The notes beneath the pieces were generated by a model. That model was not told where the DNA came from and did no database searches. It saw only the letters and a program-made list of their open reading frames with translations. Shown here in pieces: positions 6,453-15,440 of a stretch of DNA of 42,044 nucleotides. A program made the translations under genes and the position numbers. Position 1 is the stretch's first letter. The number at the start of each line of letters is the position of its first letter. Source of the DNA: JAUIEH01 sp964483375 (GTDB taxonomy: Bacteria > Pseudomonadota > Alphaproteobacteria > Caulobacterales > Maricaulaceae); the NCBI GenBank assembly GCA_964483375.1, contig CAZABJ010000021.1:1-42044 (forward strand), in the 5' to 3' direction.

Positions 6453-8785
6453 GTCGGCTCAGGAATGGTCACGCCCATTTCCTCAAGCCATTCGATATAG
6501 AAGCGCGATACCAGCTGACGGTCGCCCGCCGCCCTGGTGACGCCTTGTCTGACAAGCACGGCCGAACCAGCCTCCGGGCCAGCGCGAAGCGTCTCAACGA
6601 AGGCCATCGATAACGCTATCCGCGGACTGACGCGTTCTGATTCGCGCCTGCGCATTGGGGCGACGGGCCCGTAAAAGTCGATCAGCTCGAACAGGAGGTC
6701 TTGTGCGCGGTCAAACTCGCCCTGAGCGGCGGCCACCTCGGCGAGATAGAGCGATGTGGGCGGGACAGAGTCGACGTAACGGTTCAACAACTCCTGTGAC
6801 CGCCGAAGCCAAATCTCAGCCTCTGCAAACTGGCCCGTATATAAGTGGACGCAGCCCATGAACTGATAGGTCTCCCAGAGCGCGGGCTCTTCACCCTGCT
6901 GCTCTGAATCGTCGATTATTTGAGACAGAAGCCTTTCGGCTGAGTCAAAATCTTTGTTGAGAAATATCTCATACCAAGCCACCACCCCGCGAGACTGCGT
7001 TTGCCCCTGCAATTCAAGGAGCACATTTGAGTTTTGAAGGTCAATCACCCGCAGAGCTGTTTCATAACCCAACTGAAATTGCCCGGTTCGGCTATAGATG
7101 ACTTCGAGATAGTCCAAGCTCCTAGCCAGGAACGGTTGGGGGATATCCTGTCCGACCACGTCTTCGAGCAGGGCTTGGGCGCGCGCCATCTCCTCGGGCG
7201 TGTCGGTGAGCAGCGCAGTCTGAACGACGGACACCACATGCTCCGGCGACCCGGCCCGCAATCCTTGCTCGTAATAGGCTTCAGTCTCAGCGAGCAACGC
7301 CAGCGCCCGTTCGGTGTTCAAAGAACCGCCATAGGCCACCGCGAGACTGACCCTACCTTGATTGACCAAACCGACATCGCCGTAGCCTTCGGTGATCCAT
7401 GGTTCGAGCACGGCGATGCCGTTGGCGAAGTCCAATCGGTCCACGAAGCTTCGGCCGACGGCGTAAGCGACAACGGCGGCGCGATCGGGGTCCGCTTCCC
7501 GGGCGGCGTAAGCCTCCTGTGCGCGGTTTAAAAGAAAGGCCTCAATACGCTCGGCGTCGTTCTCGTGAGCGAACAGCCGTTGCAGCCCATCCGCATAAGC
7601 CGTTTGGGTGGCGCTCGTCAGCTCGGCGCGACGCAGATAGAACTCCGCCCGCTCCCGCGCGTCGGTCGCCCGCGCGGTCATGAGCCAACTCACCGTGAAC
7701 CCCGAGGCGGTCGCCAGCACCGCCGCCGCGCCAAGAAGACTGACGAGCATATTGCGGCGAACGAACTTGCCGGCTTGGTAGGCGAAACTCGGATTGCGCG
7801 CCGCCACCGGTCGGTGTTCGACCGCGGCGGCCAAGTCACGAGACAAGGCATCGGCGGTTGGGTAGCGCGCATCGGGGGATAAGCTCAGGGCCCGCTCGAT
7901 GATGGCGGTCATGTCGGCGCTTCCAAGGACCTTTTTGTCCACCGCCACCCCGCCATCGGCCATGCGCGTTGGAAGCGAGCCGGCGAAAAGCTCATGGGCG
8001 AGGACTCCAATGGCGAAAACGTCGGTCTGGACGGTCGCGGGTTCCCCGAAAAGCTGCTCCGGCGCGGCGGTGGCGAATGTGAGCGGGGCGGCCCCGTCCT
8101 CTGCATCGTCGATAAGCGAAGAAATGCCGAAATCAATGAGCTTGACCGAACCGTCCTCGCGAACCAGCACATTGGACGCTTTGATGTCTCGGTGCAGCAC
8201 CAGGCGCGCATGGGCATGGGCGGTCGCCGCACAAAGCTCGCACAGGAGCCGGATGCGCTCCGCCGGGGCGAGCGCGCGGTCGCGGCAATAGGCGTCGATC
8301 GGCTGACCCGACACGAACTCCATCACCATGTAGGGGCGCGCGCAGCCGGTTTCCCCGCCGTCGATGATGCGCGTTACGCCGGGGTGATCGAGGCGCGCCA
8401 CACGCTGGCGCTCACGCTTGAAGCGCTCCAGGCGGTGGGAGTCGTACTGACGTTGTAGAATCTTTAGGGCCGCGATTTGGTCGTAGCGACCATCGGCCCG
8501 CCGGGCGCGGTACACTTCGCCCATGCCCCCCGCGCCGATAAACCCTTCGATGCGCCATGCGCCGATCCGTTCGCCTGGCGCAATCGTCGGCTCCAAGGGC
8601 GCAGCATCGGGCGACGCCGCAGTATCCATGAAAACGCCGCCGGCGCGCCGAACACGAGCCAGCCGCGCGGCGGCTTTAAGCTCCGCCGACCCGGATGTCG
8701 CCATCTCTCTGATCTGGGTGGCGAATTCTCGATCGCCGTTTGCTGCGGCCTTTTGGACCGCCTCCACGATGCTCCGCCAGTCCAC
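6449..8785 (-). CDS. Transmembrane Ser/Thr protein kinase with TPR-like sensor domain
   Basis: A Hanks-type kinase, 778 residues from the chosen start. The glycine loop GAGGMGEVY is at residues 84-92, the ATP lysine at Lys108 (AALKIL), HRDIKASN at 198-205, DFG at 218-220 and an APEQ activation-segment motif at 241-244, so all catalytic residues are present. A single transmembrane helix lies at about 346-369, putting the kinase in the cytoplasm. The roughly 400-residue C-terminal part is outside and rich in repeated helical Leu/Ala/Tyr segments resembling TPR repeats. The GTG at 8785 was preferred because GAGGGGAG precedes it; an upstream GTG at 8830 would add 15 residues. The gene converges with the ECF-type sigma gene, its likely substrate or output. 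Confidence 0.92.
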   Translation of the reverse strand: MDWRSIVEAVQKAAANGDREFATQIREMATSGSAELKAAARLARVRRAGGVFMDTAASPDAAPLEPTIAPGERIGAWRIEGFIGAGGMGEVYRARRADGRYDQIAALKILQRQYDSHRLERFKRERQRVARLDHPGVTRIIDGGETGCARPYMVMEFVSGQPIDAYCRDRALAPAERIRLLCELCAATAHAHARLVLHRDIKASNVLVREDGSVKLIDFGISSLIDDAEDGAAPLTFATAAPEQLFGEPATVQTDVFAIGVLAHELFAGSLPTRMADGGVAVDKKVLGSADMTAIIERALSLSPDARYPTADALSRDLAAAVEHRPVAARNPSFAYQAGKFVRRNMLVSLLGAAAVLATASGFTVSWLMTARATDARERAEFYLRRAELTSATQTAYADGLQRLFAHENDAERIEAFLLNRAQEAYAAREADPDRAAVVAYAVGRSFVDRLDFANGIAVLEPWITEGYGDVGLVNQGRVSLAVAYGGSLNTERALALLAETEAYYEQGLRAGSPEHVVSVVQTALLTDTPEEMARAQALLEDVVGQDIPQPFLARSLDYLEVIYSRTGQFQLGYETALRVIDLQNSNVLLELQGQTQSRGVVAWYEIFLNKDFDSAERLLSQIIDDSEQQGEEPALWETYQFMGCVHLYTGQFAEAEIWLRRSQELLNRYVDSVPPTSLYLAEVAAAQGEFDRAQDLLFELIDFYGPVAPMRRRESERVSPRIALSMAFVETLRAGPEAGSAVLVRQGVTRAAGDRQLVSRFYIEWLEEMGVTIPEPT

Positions 8786-8920
8786 GCCTCTCCCCTCACG
8801 AAGAATGCGCCCCCGTCCTATATTCAACACACGCCGTCGCCGCTGCGCGAAGCGGACGCGCAGACGCCCCTGTACGACTACGCGAGGCGCGCCGAAATGG
8901 GGACAAGCTTTCGGTGGGTT

Positions 8921-9337
8921 TTAGCGTTTGGGGCGGACGCGAACGATGACGTCGACGCTCGCGATCTCGCAGCCTTCCGGCGGCTCAGGCACGCCGTCCA
9001 CGAGAATCTCCCGGGCGTCAATGTCGCGGAGAACGCCAGACTGTTCGTCAAAGAAATGATGGTGCTCCTCGACATTGGTGTCGAAATACACCCGCGAACC
9101 GTCAACAGCGACTTGGCGAACGAGACCGGACTGCGTGAACGCGCGCAGCGTGTTGTAGACCGTCGCTAAAGAGACCGTCGCGCCCGCCCTGCCGGCCTCG
9201 GCGTGAAGCGTTTCCGCCGTCACATGGCGAGGCCCGCCTGCAAACAGCAACGCGGCTAAACCGATACGCTGCTTGGTGGGACGCAGCCCGACCGCCGCAA
9301 GACGGTCCCGCGCTTCCAACTCTCTGGGCTCGGCCAT
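8921..9337 (-). CDS. irr: Iron response regulator Irr (Fur superfamily)
   Basis: Irr is the heme- and iron-responsive transcription factor of Alphaproteobacteria. The 138-residue protein has the Irr-like winged helix GLRPTKQRIGLAALLF ... HVTAETLHAEA ... VSLATVYNTLRAFTQSGL and the dimerisation part with YFDTNVEEHHHFFDEQ; the HHH at residues 92-94 corresponds to the heme/metal-binding histidines of the family. The N-terminal heme regulatory motif of Bradyrhizobium Irr (with Cys) is absent, as in most Irr proteins. Assignment to Irr rather than Fur or Zur rests on these blocks and on the divergent fabA, a neighbourhood common in alphaproteobacteria. AAGGAG lies upstream of the ATG. A separate Fur is encoded at 39773-40198. 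Confidence 0.9.
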   Translation of the reverse strand: MAEPRELEARDRLAAVGLRPTKQRIGLAALLFAGGPRHVTAETLHAEAGRAGATVSLATVYNTLRAFTQSGLVRQVAVDGSRVYFDTNVEEHHHFFDEQSGVLRDIDAREILVDGVPEPPEGCEIASVDVIVRVRPKR

Positions 9338-9355
9338 TACTCACCGCTCCTTACC

Positions 9356-9371
9356 GGACGCTTGAGCGTCC
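9356..9371. promoter_or_regulatory. Inverted repeat between irr and fabA
   Basis: GGACGCT-TG-AGCGTCC is a perfect 7-bp inverted repeat with a 2-base spacer, starting 19 bases upstream of the irr start and 122 bases from fabA. It could be an operator for either gene, or a short hairpin in the irr leader. Further along, ATTGTC occurs twice (9424-9429 and 9443-9448) around CTCATTCTCAAA, an AT-richer patch that may hold a promoter or an iron-regulator site. Confidence 0.35.
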
Positions 9372-9492
9372 AAGCGCCGCCATGCTACCGCTGTGCGCCC
9401 AACACACGCTTTGGCGCACTCCGATTGTCACTCATTCTCAAAATTGTCTCTGCCGCCCGCAGAATCAAGCCGGCAGAGCCGCTTAGACCGCT

Positions 9493-10020
9493 ATGAACGA
9501 ACAAAAACACGCTTACGACTACAATGAGCTGATCGAATGCGCCAAAGGCGACCTCTTCGGCGCCGGCAACGCACAGCTGCCGTTGCCGCCGATGCTGATG
9601 GTCGACCGGATCACGCGCATCGACCGGGAAAGCGGCGCTCACGGCAAAGGCGTCATCGAAGCCGAACTCGACGTGAAATCCGATCATTGGTTTTTCGGCT
9701 GCCATTTCGAAGGCGACCCGGTGATGCCAGGATGCCTGGGGCTGGACGCCATGTGGCAACTGACCGGCTTTTTTCTCGGATGGGCGGGCGGTCCGGGCAA
9801 AGGCCGCGCGCTCGGCGTGAAGGAAGTGAAATTTGAGGGCCAGGTACGCCCAGACGCCAAGGTCGTGCGCTATATTATCGAAATGCGTCGGGTGCGGCTG
9901 CGGCCGCCGGTGCTCGGCTACGCCGACGGTACGATGCTGGTGGACGGTCGACGCATCTACGTTGCGAAAGAGCTCAAAGTGGGCCTGTTCGCAGCGGAAA
10001 CGCTCGACTCCGCGCTTTAG
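9493..10020 (+). CDS. fabA: 3-hydroxydecanoyl-ACP dehydratase/isomerase FabA
   Basis: FabA dehydrates 3-hydroxydecanoyl-ACP and isomerises the product to the cis-3 form, the entry step to unsaturated fatty acids. The 175-residue hot-dog protein carries the active-site block GCHFEGDPVMPGCLGLDAMW with His71 and Asp85 as the catalytic pair. The C-terminal ADGTMLVDGRRIYVAKELKVGLF is the usual family ending. It begins a cluster with fabB (43 bases on) and fabI, and is divergent from irr. The start ATG begins MNEQKHAYDYNELIECAKG, matching the expected N terminus. Confidence 0.97.
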   Translation: MNEQKHAYDYNELIECAKGDLFGAGNAQLPLPPMLMVDRITRIDRESGAHGKGVIEAELDVKSDHWFFGCHFEGDPVMPGCLGLDAMWQLTGFFLGWAGGPGKGRALGVKEVKFEGQVRPDAKVVRYIIEMRRVRLRPPVLGYADGTMLVDGRRIYVAKELKVGLFAAETLDSAL

Positions 10021-10062
10021 GAAGCCGCGCTACAGACGCGGCGCTCATATGTGAGGAAACGC

Positions 10063-11283
10063 ATGCGACGGGTGGCCGTCACGGGACTAGGGATCGTCTC
10101 TTGCATCGGCAATAGCGCAAATGAGGTCCTAGCCTCACTGCGCGAAGGACGCTCCGGCGTCACTTTTTCCGAGAAACACAAAGAGCTGGGCTTCAAAAGC
10201 CAGGTCGCCGCGGATCCGGCCCTGGACCCGGCAGGCGTGGTGGACAAGCGCGCGCTTCGCTTCATGGGCGACGGCGCGGCTTGGTCCTGGATCGCGATGG
10301 ACCAAGCCATTCGGGACGCGGGGCTCGAAGAGCACGACGTCTCCAACGAGCGCACCGGCCTGATCATCGGCACCGGCGGACCGTCCACCCGCGCCATCGT
10401 GGCTGCTGCGGACACCGCACGGGAAAAAGGCGTGCGCCGCATCGGGCCGTTCGCCGTGCCCAAGGCGATGTCGTCCACCGCTTCGGCGACCTTGGCCACG
10501 AACTTCAAGATCCTCGGCCTGAACTTTTCGATTTCGTCGGCCTGCACCACGTCTTTGCACTGCATCGGCGAGGCGGCGGAGGCAATCCGATGGGGCCGCC
10601 AAGACGTGATGTTCGCGGGCGGCGGAGAAGAGCTGGACTGGACTTTGTCCTCGCTGTTCGACGCGATGGGCGCGATGTCCAGCGGCTACAACGACGCGCC
10701 GAACCGGGCCAGCCGCGCGTTCGACAAGGATCGCGACGGGTTCGTCATCGCCGGCGGCGCCGGGGTGTTGGTGCTTGAGGAATTTCATCGAGCGAAAGCC
10801 CGCGGCGCCAAGATCTACGCCGAAATCATCGGCTACGGCGCCACGTCGGACGGCTACGACATGGTGCAGCCCTCCGGGGAAGGCGCGGCGCGGGCGATGC
10901 GCAAAGCCATGGAAGGCCTCAACGGGCGGCGGATCGGCTACATCAATCCCCACGCCACCTCCACCCCGGTCGGCGACATCCGAGAGATGGAGGCCATTCG
11001 CGAGGTTTTCGGCTCCGGCTCCGATGCGCCGCCGATTTCGGCGACCAAATCCATGACCGGGCACTCCTTGGGCGGCGCAGGCGCGCAGGAAGCAATCTAC
11101 TGTCTATTGATGATGCAGAACGGCTTCATCGCGCCTTCGATCAATGTGGATGCGATCGATCCGGAAATCGACGGCGCCCATATCGTCACCGAGCTCAGAG
11201 ACGACGTCGATTTGGACGTTACGATGTCCAACAGCTTCGGCTTCGGCGGCACCAACGGCAGCCTTGTTTTTGCGCGCGCCTAA
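10063..11283 (+). CDS. fabB: 3-oxoacyl-ACP synthase I (FabB)
   Basis: FabB elongates the unsaturated intermediate made by FabA and is required for unsaturated fatty acid synthesis. With the ATG at 10063 the protein is 406 residues, the length of the E. coli enzyme, and begins MRRVAVTGLGIVSCIG. The catalytic cysteine is Cys161 in SSACTTSLHC, with His297 in NPHATSTPVGD and His334 in KSMTGHSLGGAG. A GTG at 10051 would add four residues, but GAGGAA at 10053-10058 serves as the ribosome binding site for 10063. The gene is the middle of fabA-fabB-fabI. Confidence 0.97.
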   Translation: MRRVAVTGLGIVSCIGNSANEVLASLREGRSGVTFSEKHKELGFKSQVAADPALDPAGVVDKRALRFMGDGAAWSWIAMDQAIRDAGLEEHDVSNERTGLIIGTGGPSTRAIVAAADTAREKGVRRIGPFAVPKAMSSTASATLATNFKILGLNFSISSACTTSLHCIGEAAEAIRWGRQDVMFAGGGEELDWTLSSLFDAMGAMSSGYNDAPNRASRAFDKDRDGFVIAGGAGVLVLEEFHRAKARGAKIYAEIIGYGATSDGYDMVQPSGEGAARAMRKAMEGLNGRRIGYINPHATSTPVGDIREMEAIREVFGSGSDAPPISATKSMTGHSLGGAGAQEAIYCLLMMQNGFIAPSINVDAIDPEIDGAHIVTELRDDVDLDVTMSNSFGFGGTNGSLVFARA

Positions 11284-11457
11284 GCGGCGACGCGCAGCCT
11301 ACGGGCGCGTGCGATTGGAGTGGAACTCGCGCCGCGCCGCCGCTACGCCTGTACGCCCCCTCGCGCCGTCCGGCGCGCCATCCGCCCGCGGATTGCGGAG
11401 CCCTTCATGAAACTGTTCGGCCGCTCCCCTGCCCGGCCCAAAAACGGAGACCCCGCC

Positions 11458-12288
11458 ATGTCTGAAGAGGAAGGCCGTTTCCCCGCCGGCGCGCTGATGG
11501 CCGGCAAGCGCGTGCTTGTGATGGGCGTGGCGAACAAAAACTCCATCGCATGGGGCATCGCCTCGCAGCTCGCCGCACAAGGCGCGGAACTCGCGATTTC
11601 TTACCAAAGCGAGGAACTGCTCAAACGCGTGACCCCGCTCGCTGAAAGCCTCCCGAAACCGCCGGCGCTCATCGAAGCGGACGTGTCCGACGATGCGTCC
11701 ATGGACCGGGCGTTCGCATCCTTGGGCGACCGTTGGGGTTCGCTGGACGGTCTCGTCCACGCCATCGCTTTCGCCGGCAAAGAGGAGCTGCAAGGGTCGT
11801 TCGTCGAGAACACCACGCGGGAAGGTTTCCGCCGCGCGCTTGAGATTTCGGCGTTTTCCTTCGTCGACGCCGGCCGCCGCGCGGCGCCGTTGATGACCCA
11901 GGGCGGCTCCATGGTGACGATGACTTATCTGGGCGCCGAGCGCGTGGTGCCGTCATACAATGTCATGGGCGTCGCCAAGGCCGCGCTTGAAGCCTCGACA
12001 CGCTACATGGCGCGGGATTTGGGCCCGCAGGGCGTGCGCGTGAACGCCATCTCCGCGGGTCCGATGCGCACTTTGGCTATGGCGGGCATCACTGGGGGAC
12101 GATCGCTGATGTCCACTGGGCGCGCCTGGAGCCTGATGAAAGAGGACACCTCGATGGAAGGCGTCGCGGGCTGCGCGCTTTATCTCCTCTCAGACCTCGG
12201 CCGCTCCTGCACCGGCGAGGTCATCCATGTGGACGCCGGTTTCCATGTCGTCGGCGTGCCCGACCCCGACGCCCTTGAGGGCGCCTGA
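11458..12288 (+). CDS. fabI: Enoyl-ACP reductase (FabI)
   Basis: FabI performs the last reduction of each fatty acid elongation cycle with NADH. The 276-residue SDR-type protein shows the cofactor-binding segment GVANKNSIAWGIA near residues 24-36 and the FabI catalytic pattern: Tyr157, Tyr167 and Lys174 (TYLGAERVVPSYNVMGVAK). GGAGA at 11446-11450 supports the ATG at 11458. An upstream ATG at 11407 with its own GGAG would add 17 residues (MKLFGRSPARPKNGDPA), so the start is not fully settled. The gene follows fabB after 174 bases and ends 6 bases from the stop of the convergent serine hydrolase. Confidence 0.95.
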   Translation: MSEEEGRFPAGALMAGKRVLVMGVANKNSIAWGIASQLAAQGAELAISYQSEELLKRVTPLAESLPKPPALIEADVSDDASMDRAFASLGDRWGSLDGLVHAIAFAGKEELQGSFVENTTREGFRRALEISAFSFVDAGRRAAPLMTQGGSMVTMTYLGAERVVPSYNVMGVAKAALEASTRYMARDLGPQGVRVNAISAGPMRTLAMAGITGGRSLMSTGRAWSLMKEDTSMEGVAGCALYLLSDLGRSCTGEVIHVDAGFHVVGVPDPDALEGA

Positions 12289-12294
12289 GCCCGG

Positions 12295-13818
12295 TCAGCG
12301 CCGCTCGAAACGTACGCCTCTTAGGTCAAACCCCGTCACGACGCCGGCCTGGTCGACCACAAACCGGATGACCTCGCCGCCAGGCGGCGCGAGTTCGACC
12401 CGCACCGCGTCCGCCGCTTCGAAAGGCTCGAACGGCGCGGACAAAGCGCCGACCCGAATGCTGAGCACGCCGTCCTCCAGCCGCACCTCGGCCGCGCCCA
12501 TTAGGGCATTTTCAAACGCGCCGACATAGGCCACGCGGGGCTGGGTCAACGTCCAGCTGCGCGCGGCCCGGCGCGCGGCGCCCGCGTCGCCGGCGGCGTA
12601 AATGCGGTCGCGCTGGGTGATGAGATCGGCCAAGCCGGCGTCTGCAGTCTCCAAGGCGTCGGCGCGGCCGCGCGCCAGATCATAGGCGTAGTTGGCCACG
12701 ATGTCGGGCAAATTGAACCCAGCCGGATAGGCGTTAGAGAACGCCGCGACCCCGATCCCGTGCTCCGGCATGTAGGACGCATGCGCCCGCAACCCGCCGA
12801 ACGCGCCGAAATGGTGAACCAGCGTGTCATCCCGATAACGCCCGATATGCCAGCCAAGACCGTAATGCTCGCGATAATACGGGCCGAACGCGAAGTCCGT
12901 GACGGCCAGGCGCGCGCGCGTGCGGGCGATGACTTCCGCCGGGAACACCTGCCGACCGTCTAGGCGGCCGTCATGAATGAACATTTCCAACCAGCGCAGC
13001 GCGTCCTCAGCGCTCATCACCATGCCGCCGGCGGACTGCATGATCGCGTCGGTCTTCTCCAGCCGGACGCGGCGCGGGCCGTTGGACGTCGACGCCGCGT
13101 GGGGGCGCGCGATCGACCAACCCTCCGTCTCAGCGACGCTCATGCGCGTGCTGGTGCGATCAAGACCGAGCGGCGCGAGCACCTCGCTCTCGACAAGTTC
13201 GCGCCATGACGCGCCGAAGCGCCGCTCCGTCAGCGTGGTGAGGATGTTGTAGCCGGCGTTGGTGTAAGCGAAGGCCCCCAAGGGCGCCTCTTCATTGGGC
13301 GCGCTGACCGCCAACAGCGCCCAATCAGTCTCCGCGTCGCGCTGCCCTGTGAAGGCGCTGCGATAGGTCAGCGGATCGTTGGCGATCCCGGACGTATGCG
13401 TGAGCAGATCCTGCAATCGCACCGCATCGGGGCGGAGGGCTTCAGGAAACGGCGCGTCAGGGGCGAACGCGCTGAGGGTTTCGGAAAGGTCGATCTCGCC
13501 GCGCTCGGACATCAGGCTCACCGCCAGCGCGGTGAAGGACTTCGTCATCGAGGCGTTGTAGAAGACCGTGCCTGAGGTGACGGGCTCGCGCGTCTCGATG
13601 TCCGTGACGCCGAAGCCGCGCATATAGACCCCGTCTGGGGTGTAGACGCCCACCGCCAACCCAGGAACCGCGCCCAGCTCGTCCATCGCCCGGGCGACAA
13701 AGGCGTCGAGTTCGGCGGCGAAGGCCGGCTCGGGCGGCGGCGGCGCCGCGGGCGCCGTGGCGCAGGCTGCGGCGGCGAGGGCGGCGAACGGAACGAGATA
13801 ACGAGACGGCAGCGGCAT
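12295..13818 (-). CDS. Beta-lactamase-fold serine hydrolase lipoprotein with DUF3471-like tail
   Basis: The 507-residue product starts with a short lipoprotein-like signal (FAALAAAAC, Cys19). The class C beta-lactamase / PBP fold is shown by SMTK at residues 90-93 (nucleophile Ser90, Lys93), YTN at 185-187 and an HFG triad near GLGWHIGRYRDDTLVHHFGAFGG. The last 100 residues (VAYVGAFENALMGAAEVRLED onward) look like the DUF3471 domain often fused to such hydrolases. Members include esterases, D-aminopeptidases and peptidases; true beta-lactamase activity is not implied. GAGGA lies well spaced before the ATG on its strand. It is convergent with fabI, and upstream lies the araC gene in the same direction. 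Confidence 0.88.
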   Translation of the reverse strand: MPLPSRYLVPFAALAAAACATAPAAPPPPEPAFAAELDAFVARAMDELGAVPGLAVGVYTPDGVYMRGFGVTDIETREPVTSGTVFYNASMTKSFTALAVSLMSERGEIDLSETLSAFAPDAPFPEALRPDAVRLQDLLTHTSGIANDPLTYRSAFTGQRDAETDWALLAVSAPNEEAPLGAFAYTNAGYNILTTLTERRFGASWRELVESEVLAPLGLDRTSTRMSVAETEGWSIARPHAASTSNGPRRVRLEKTDAIMQSAGGMVMSAEDALRWLEMFIHDGRLDGRQVFPAEVIARTRARLAVTDFAFGPYYREHYGLGWHIGRYRDDTLVHHFGAFGGLRAHASYMPEHGIGVAAFSNAYPAGFNLPDIVANYAYDLARGRADALETADAGLADLITQRDRIYAAGDAGAARRAARSWTLTQPRVAYVGAFENALMGAAEVRLEDGVLSIRVGALSAPFEPFEAADAVRVELAPPGGEVIRFVVDQAGVVTGFDLRGVRFERR

Positions 13819-13888
13819 GAGGCATCCTCAAAGACGGGCGGATCGCTATTGCGCTATCAGCGCGGACGCGCTGGCGTCTTGGATGATT

Positions 13889-14659
13889 TTAACCGCCCCC
13901 GGCGACCCCCAGCGCGAGCCGGCGAGCCCTCCCCGGCGTGACGCCGAGCGTGCGTTGAAAGCACCGGTTCATGTGGCTCTGGTCATAGAACCCCGCCGCG
14001 ACCGCCGCATCGCTGAGCCGCGCGGCGGGCTCGGCCATCAACGCGAACGCCCGCCGGACCGCATGGGCTTGCGCGAAGTCGGTCGCAGACCGCCCGAAAT
14101 GACGGCGAAACAGGCGCGACCCGTGGACCGGGTGTACGCCGGCCGCGATCGCATGCGCGGCGACATCCACCTGGGCGAGCCCCCATGCCTCCAGCGCGTC
14201 TCTCAGCTGCAAGAGCCAGCGCGGCGGGGCGCCGGCTGAGTTCGTCTCAGCAGCCTCGCCGGCGGCGGCGACCAGATCCACGGCCGCCGCCCGCACGGCA
14301 TGAGCCTCGTTGGCGGACGCCGCATCCAGCAGCGACACGCCGGCCCGGAGCGCTGAAGCGTCGCGTACGCACGCCCAATCAAACCCATTATCAAGCGCGA
14401 GCGCGCCGTCAGCCGCGAACTCCGCAGACGCAATCACAGCGCCGCTCGGCGCGAAGCGGTCTTCATGCGCAACGGTGTTGGATTTAAGGAGAACGTCCCC
14501 GGCCGCCGCGACGACGCTCGCACGGGCGGTCGTCTCCGCGACAGCGCCGCGCACCACGAACGAGACCCGCGCACAGCGATCATGGTGCGGCGGATGCGCC
14601 TCGCCGCCGCGATAGGCGCGGGCGGAGACGCGCATATCGGCGTCTTCATGGAGCAGCAT
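13889..14659 (-). CDS. AraC family transcriptional regulator
   Basis: The 256-residue protein has an N-terminal cupin-like part (residues 1-130, SARAYRGGEAHPPHHDRCARVSFVVRG, with a histidine-rich start) and a C-terminal AraC domain: HAIAAGVHPVHGSRLFRRHFGRSATDFAQ, then LSDAAVAAGFYDQSHMNRCFQRTLGVTPGRAR, the two helix-turn-helix units. The start is the ATG before LLHEDAD; the same frame is open to 15196 but runs over the M23 gene as arginine-rich shadow sequence. The ribosome binding site is weak. It lies 50 bases after the M23 gene and 70 bases before the serine hydrolase gene, both same strand, so it may regulate one of them. No inducer can be named. Confidence 0.85.
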   Translation of the reverse strand: MLLHEDADMRVSARAYRGGEAHPPHHDRCARVSFVVRGAVAETTARASVVAAAGDVLLKSNTVAHEDRFAPSGAVIASAEFAADGALALDNGFDWACVRDASALRAGVSLLDAASANEAHAVRAAAVDLVAAAGEAAETNSAGAPPRWLLQLRDALEAWGLAQVDVAAHAIAAGVHPVHGSRLFRRHFGRSATDFAQAHAVRRAFALMAEPAARLSDAAVAAGFYDQSHMNRCFQRTLGVTPGRARRLALGVAGGG

Positions 14660-14709
14660 CGCGCGATGCTCACATGTCCCGACGCCCAACGCCAGCGCGA
14701 GGAGCGGCC

Positions 14710-15333
14710 CTATCCGCGATAAGGCCCGTAGGTCAGCGCGTTCACGGCCCGGCCCCGGACGCGCAGCTCGTAATGCAAATGCGTGCCGGTCGACCGGCCG
14801 GTGTTCCCCATCAGCCCGATCACCTGACCTTGGAAGACGCGCGCGCCATCTTGGGCGTCTGCGGCGATGGTCTCGAGATGGGCGTAGAGCGTCTGCACGC
14901 CGCGTCCGTGATCGATGACGATGGTGTTGCCATAGCCGCGAATCCAGCCTGCGCTCGCGACCCGTCCGTCGGCGGCGGCGAAAATGGCGCCGCCCAAATG
15001 GTCCGCAAGGTCGATGCCTCGGTGATTGCGCGACCCGCCCGAGGCGCTTGAACGCGGTCCGAACCCGGAGGACAGACAGCCTCCTTCGGTGGGATTGCGC
15101 AACAACAACCCCGCGCTGGTTTGGATCCAAGGCGTATAGGCCTGCACCCAGCCGTTGCGGATCCGCCCCATCGTGGGCGTGGCGAAACCCGGGCAAACCC
15201 TAAGGGCTTGATGGACTGGGAAGGTCGCCGGCGGCCCTGCGGCTTGCATCGAGCCGCCTCCGCTAGTGGTGGCGCAGGCTGACAACAACGCGGCGCCCGC
15301 AAGGACGACAGCGAAAATCGGGCGGCGTTTCAT
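14710..15333 (-). CDS. M23 (LytM-type) peptidase lipoprotein
   Basis: A murein endopeptidase-type protein of the envelope. The 207-residue product begins MKRRPIFAVVLAGAALLSAC with lipobox LLSAC and Cys20. The M23 zinc and catalytic residues are all present: His104 and Asp108 in NHRGIDLAD, His152 in LYAHLE, and His185/His187 in GTHLHYEL. It is short compared with most family members and has no coiled coil, so it is close to a minimal LytM domain with a 70-residue N-terminal part. The ATG at 15333 is preceded by GGAGAG; a start five codons upstream is possible. It lies downstream of pnp beyond a terminator-like hairpin. Confidence 0.92.
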   Translation of the reverse strand: MKRRPIFAVVLAGAALLSACATTSGGGSMQAAGPPATFPVHQALRVCPGFATPTMGRIRNGWVQAYTPWIQTSAGLLLRNPTEGGCLSSGFGPRSSASGGSRNHRGIDLADHLGGAIFAAADGRVASAGWIRGYGNTIVIDHGRGVQTLYAHLETIAADAQDGARVFQGQVIGLMGNTGRSTGTHLHYELRVRGRAVNALTYGPYRG

Positions 15334-15440
15334 CGCCTCTCTCCGCATCTTCTGACTTCATTCACCCTGCCTTCAGCATAGCCGAAGAAGCTGCATGCTG
15401 CGTGAACGCGGTCAGTCAAATGCGTCAGATCTGAGAGAGG

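Noticed and set aside
12295..13818. Calling the serine hydrolase an AmpC resistance gene
   Set aside because: The SxxK, YxN and HxG motifs only define the fold; the lipoprotein signal and DUF3471-like tail fit esterase/peptidase relatives better.
13889..15196. A 435-residue version of the AraC protein
   Set aside because: The upstream half runs over the M23 gene in another frame and is arginine-rich shadow sequence; the real protein starts at 14659.
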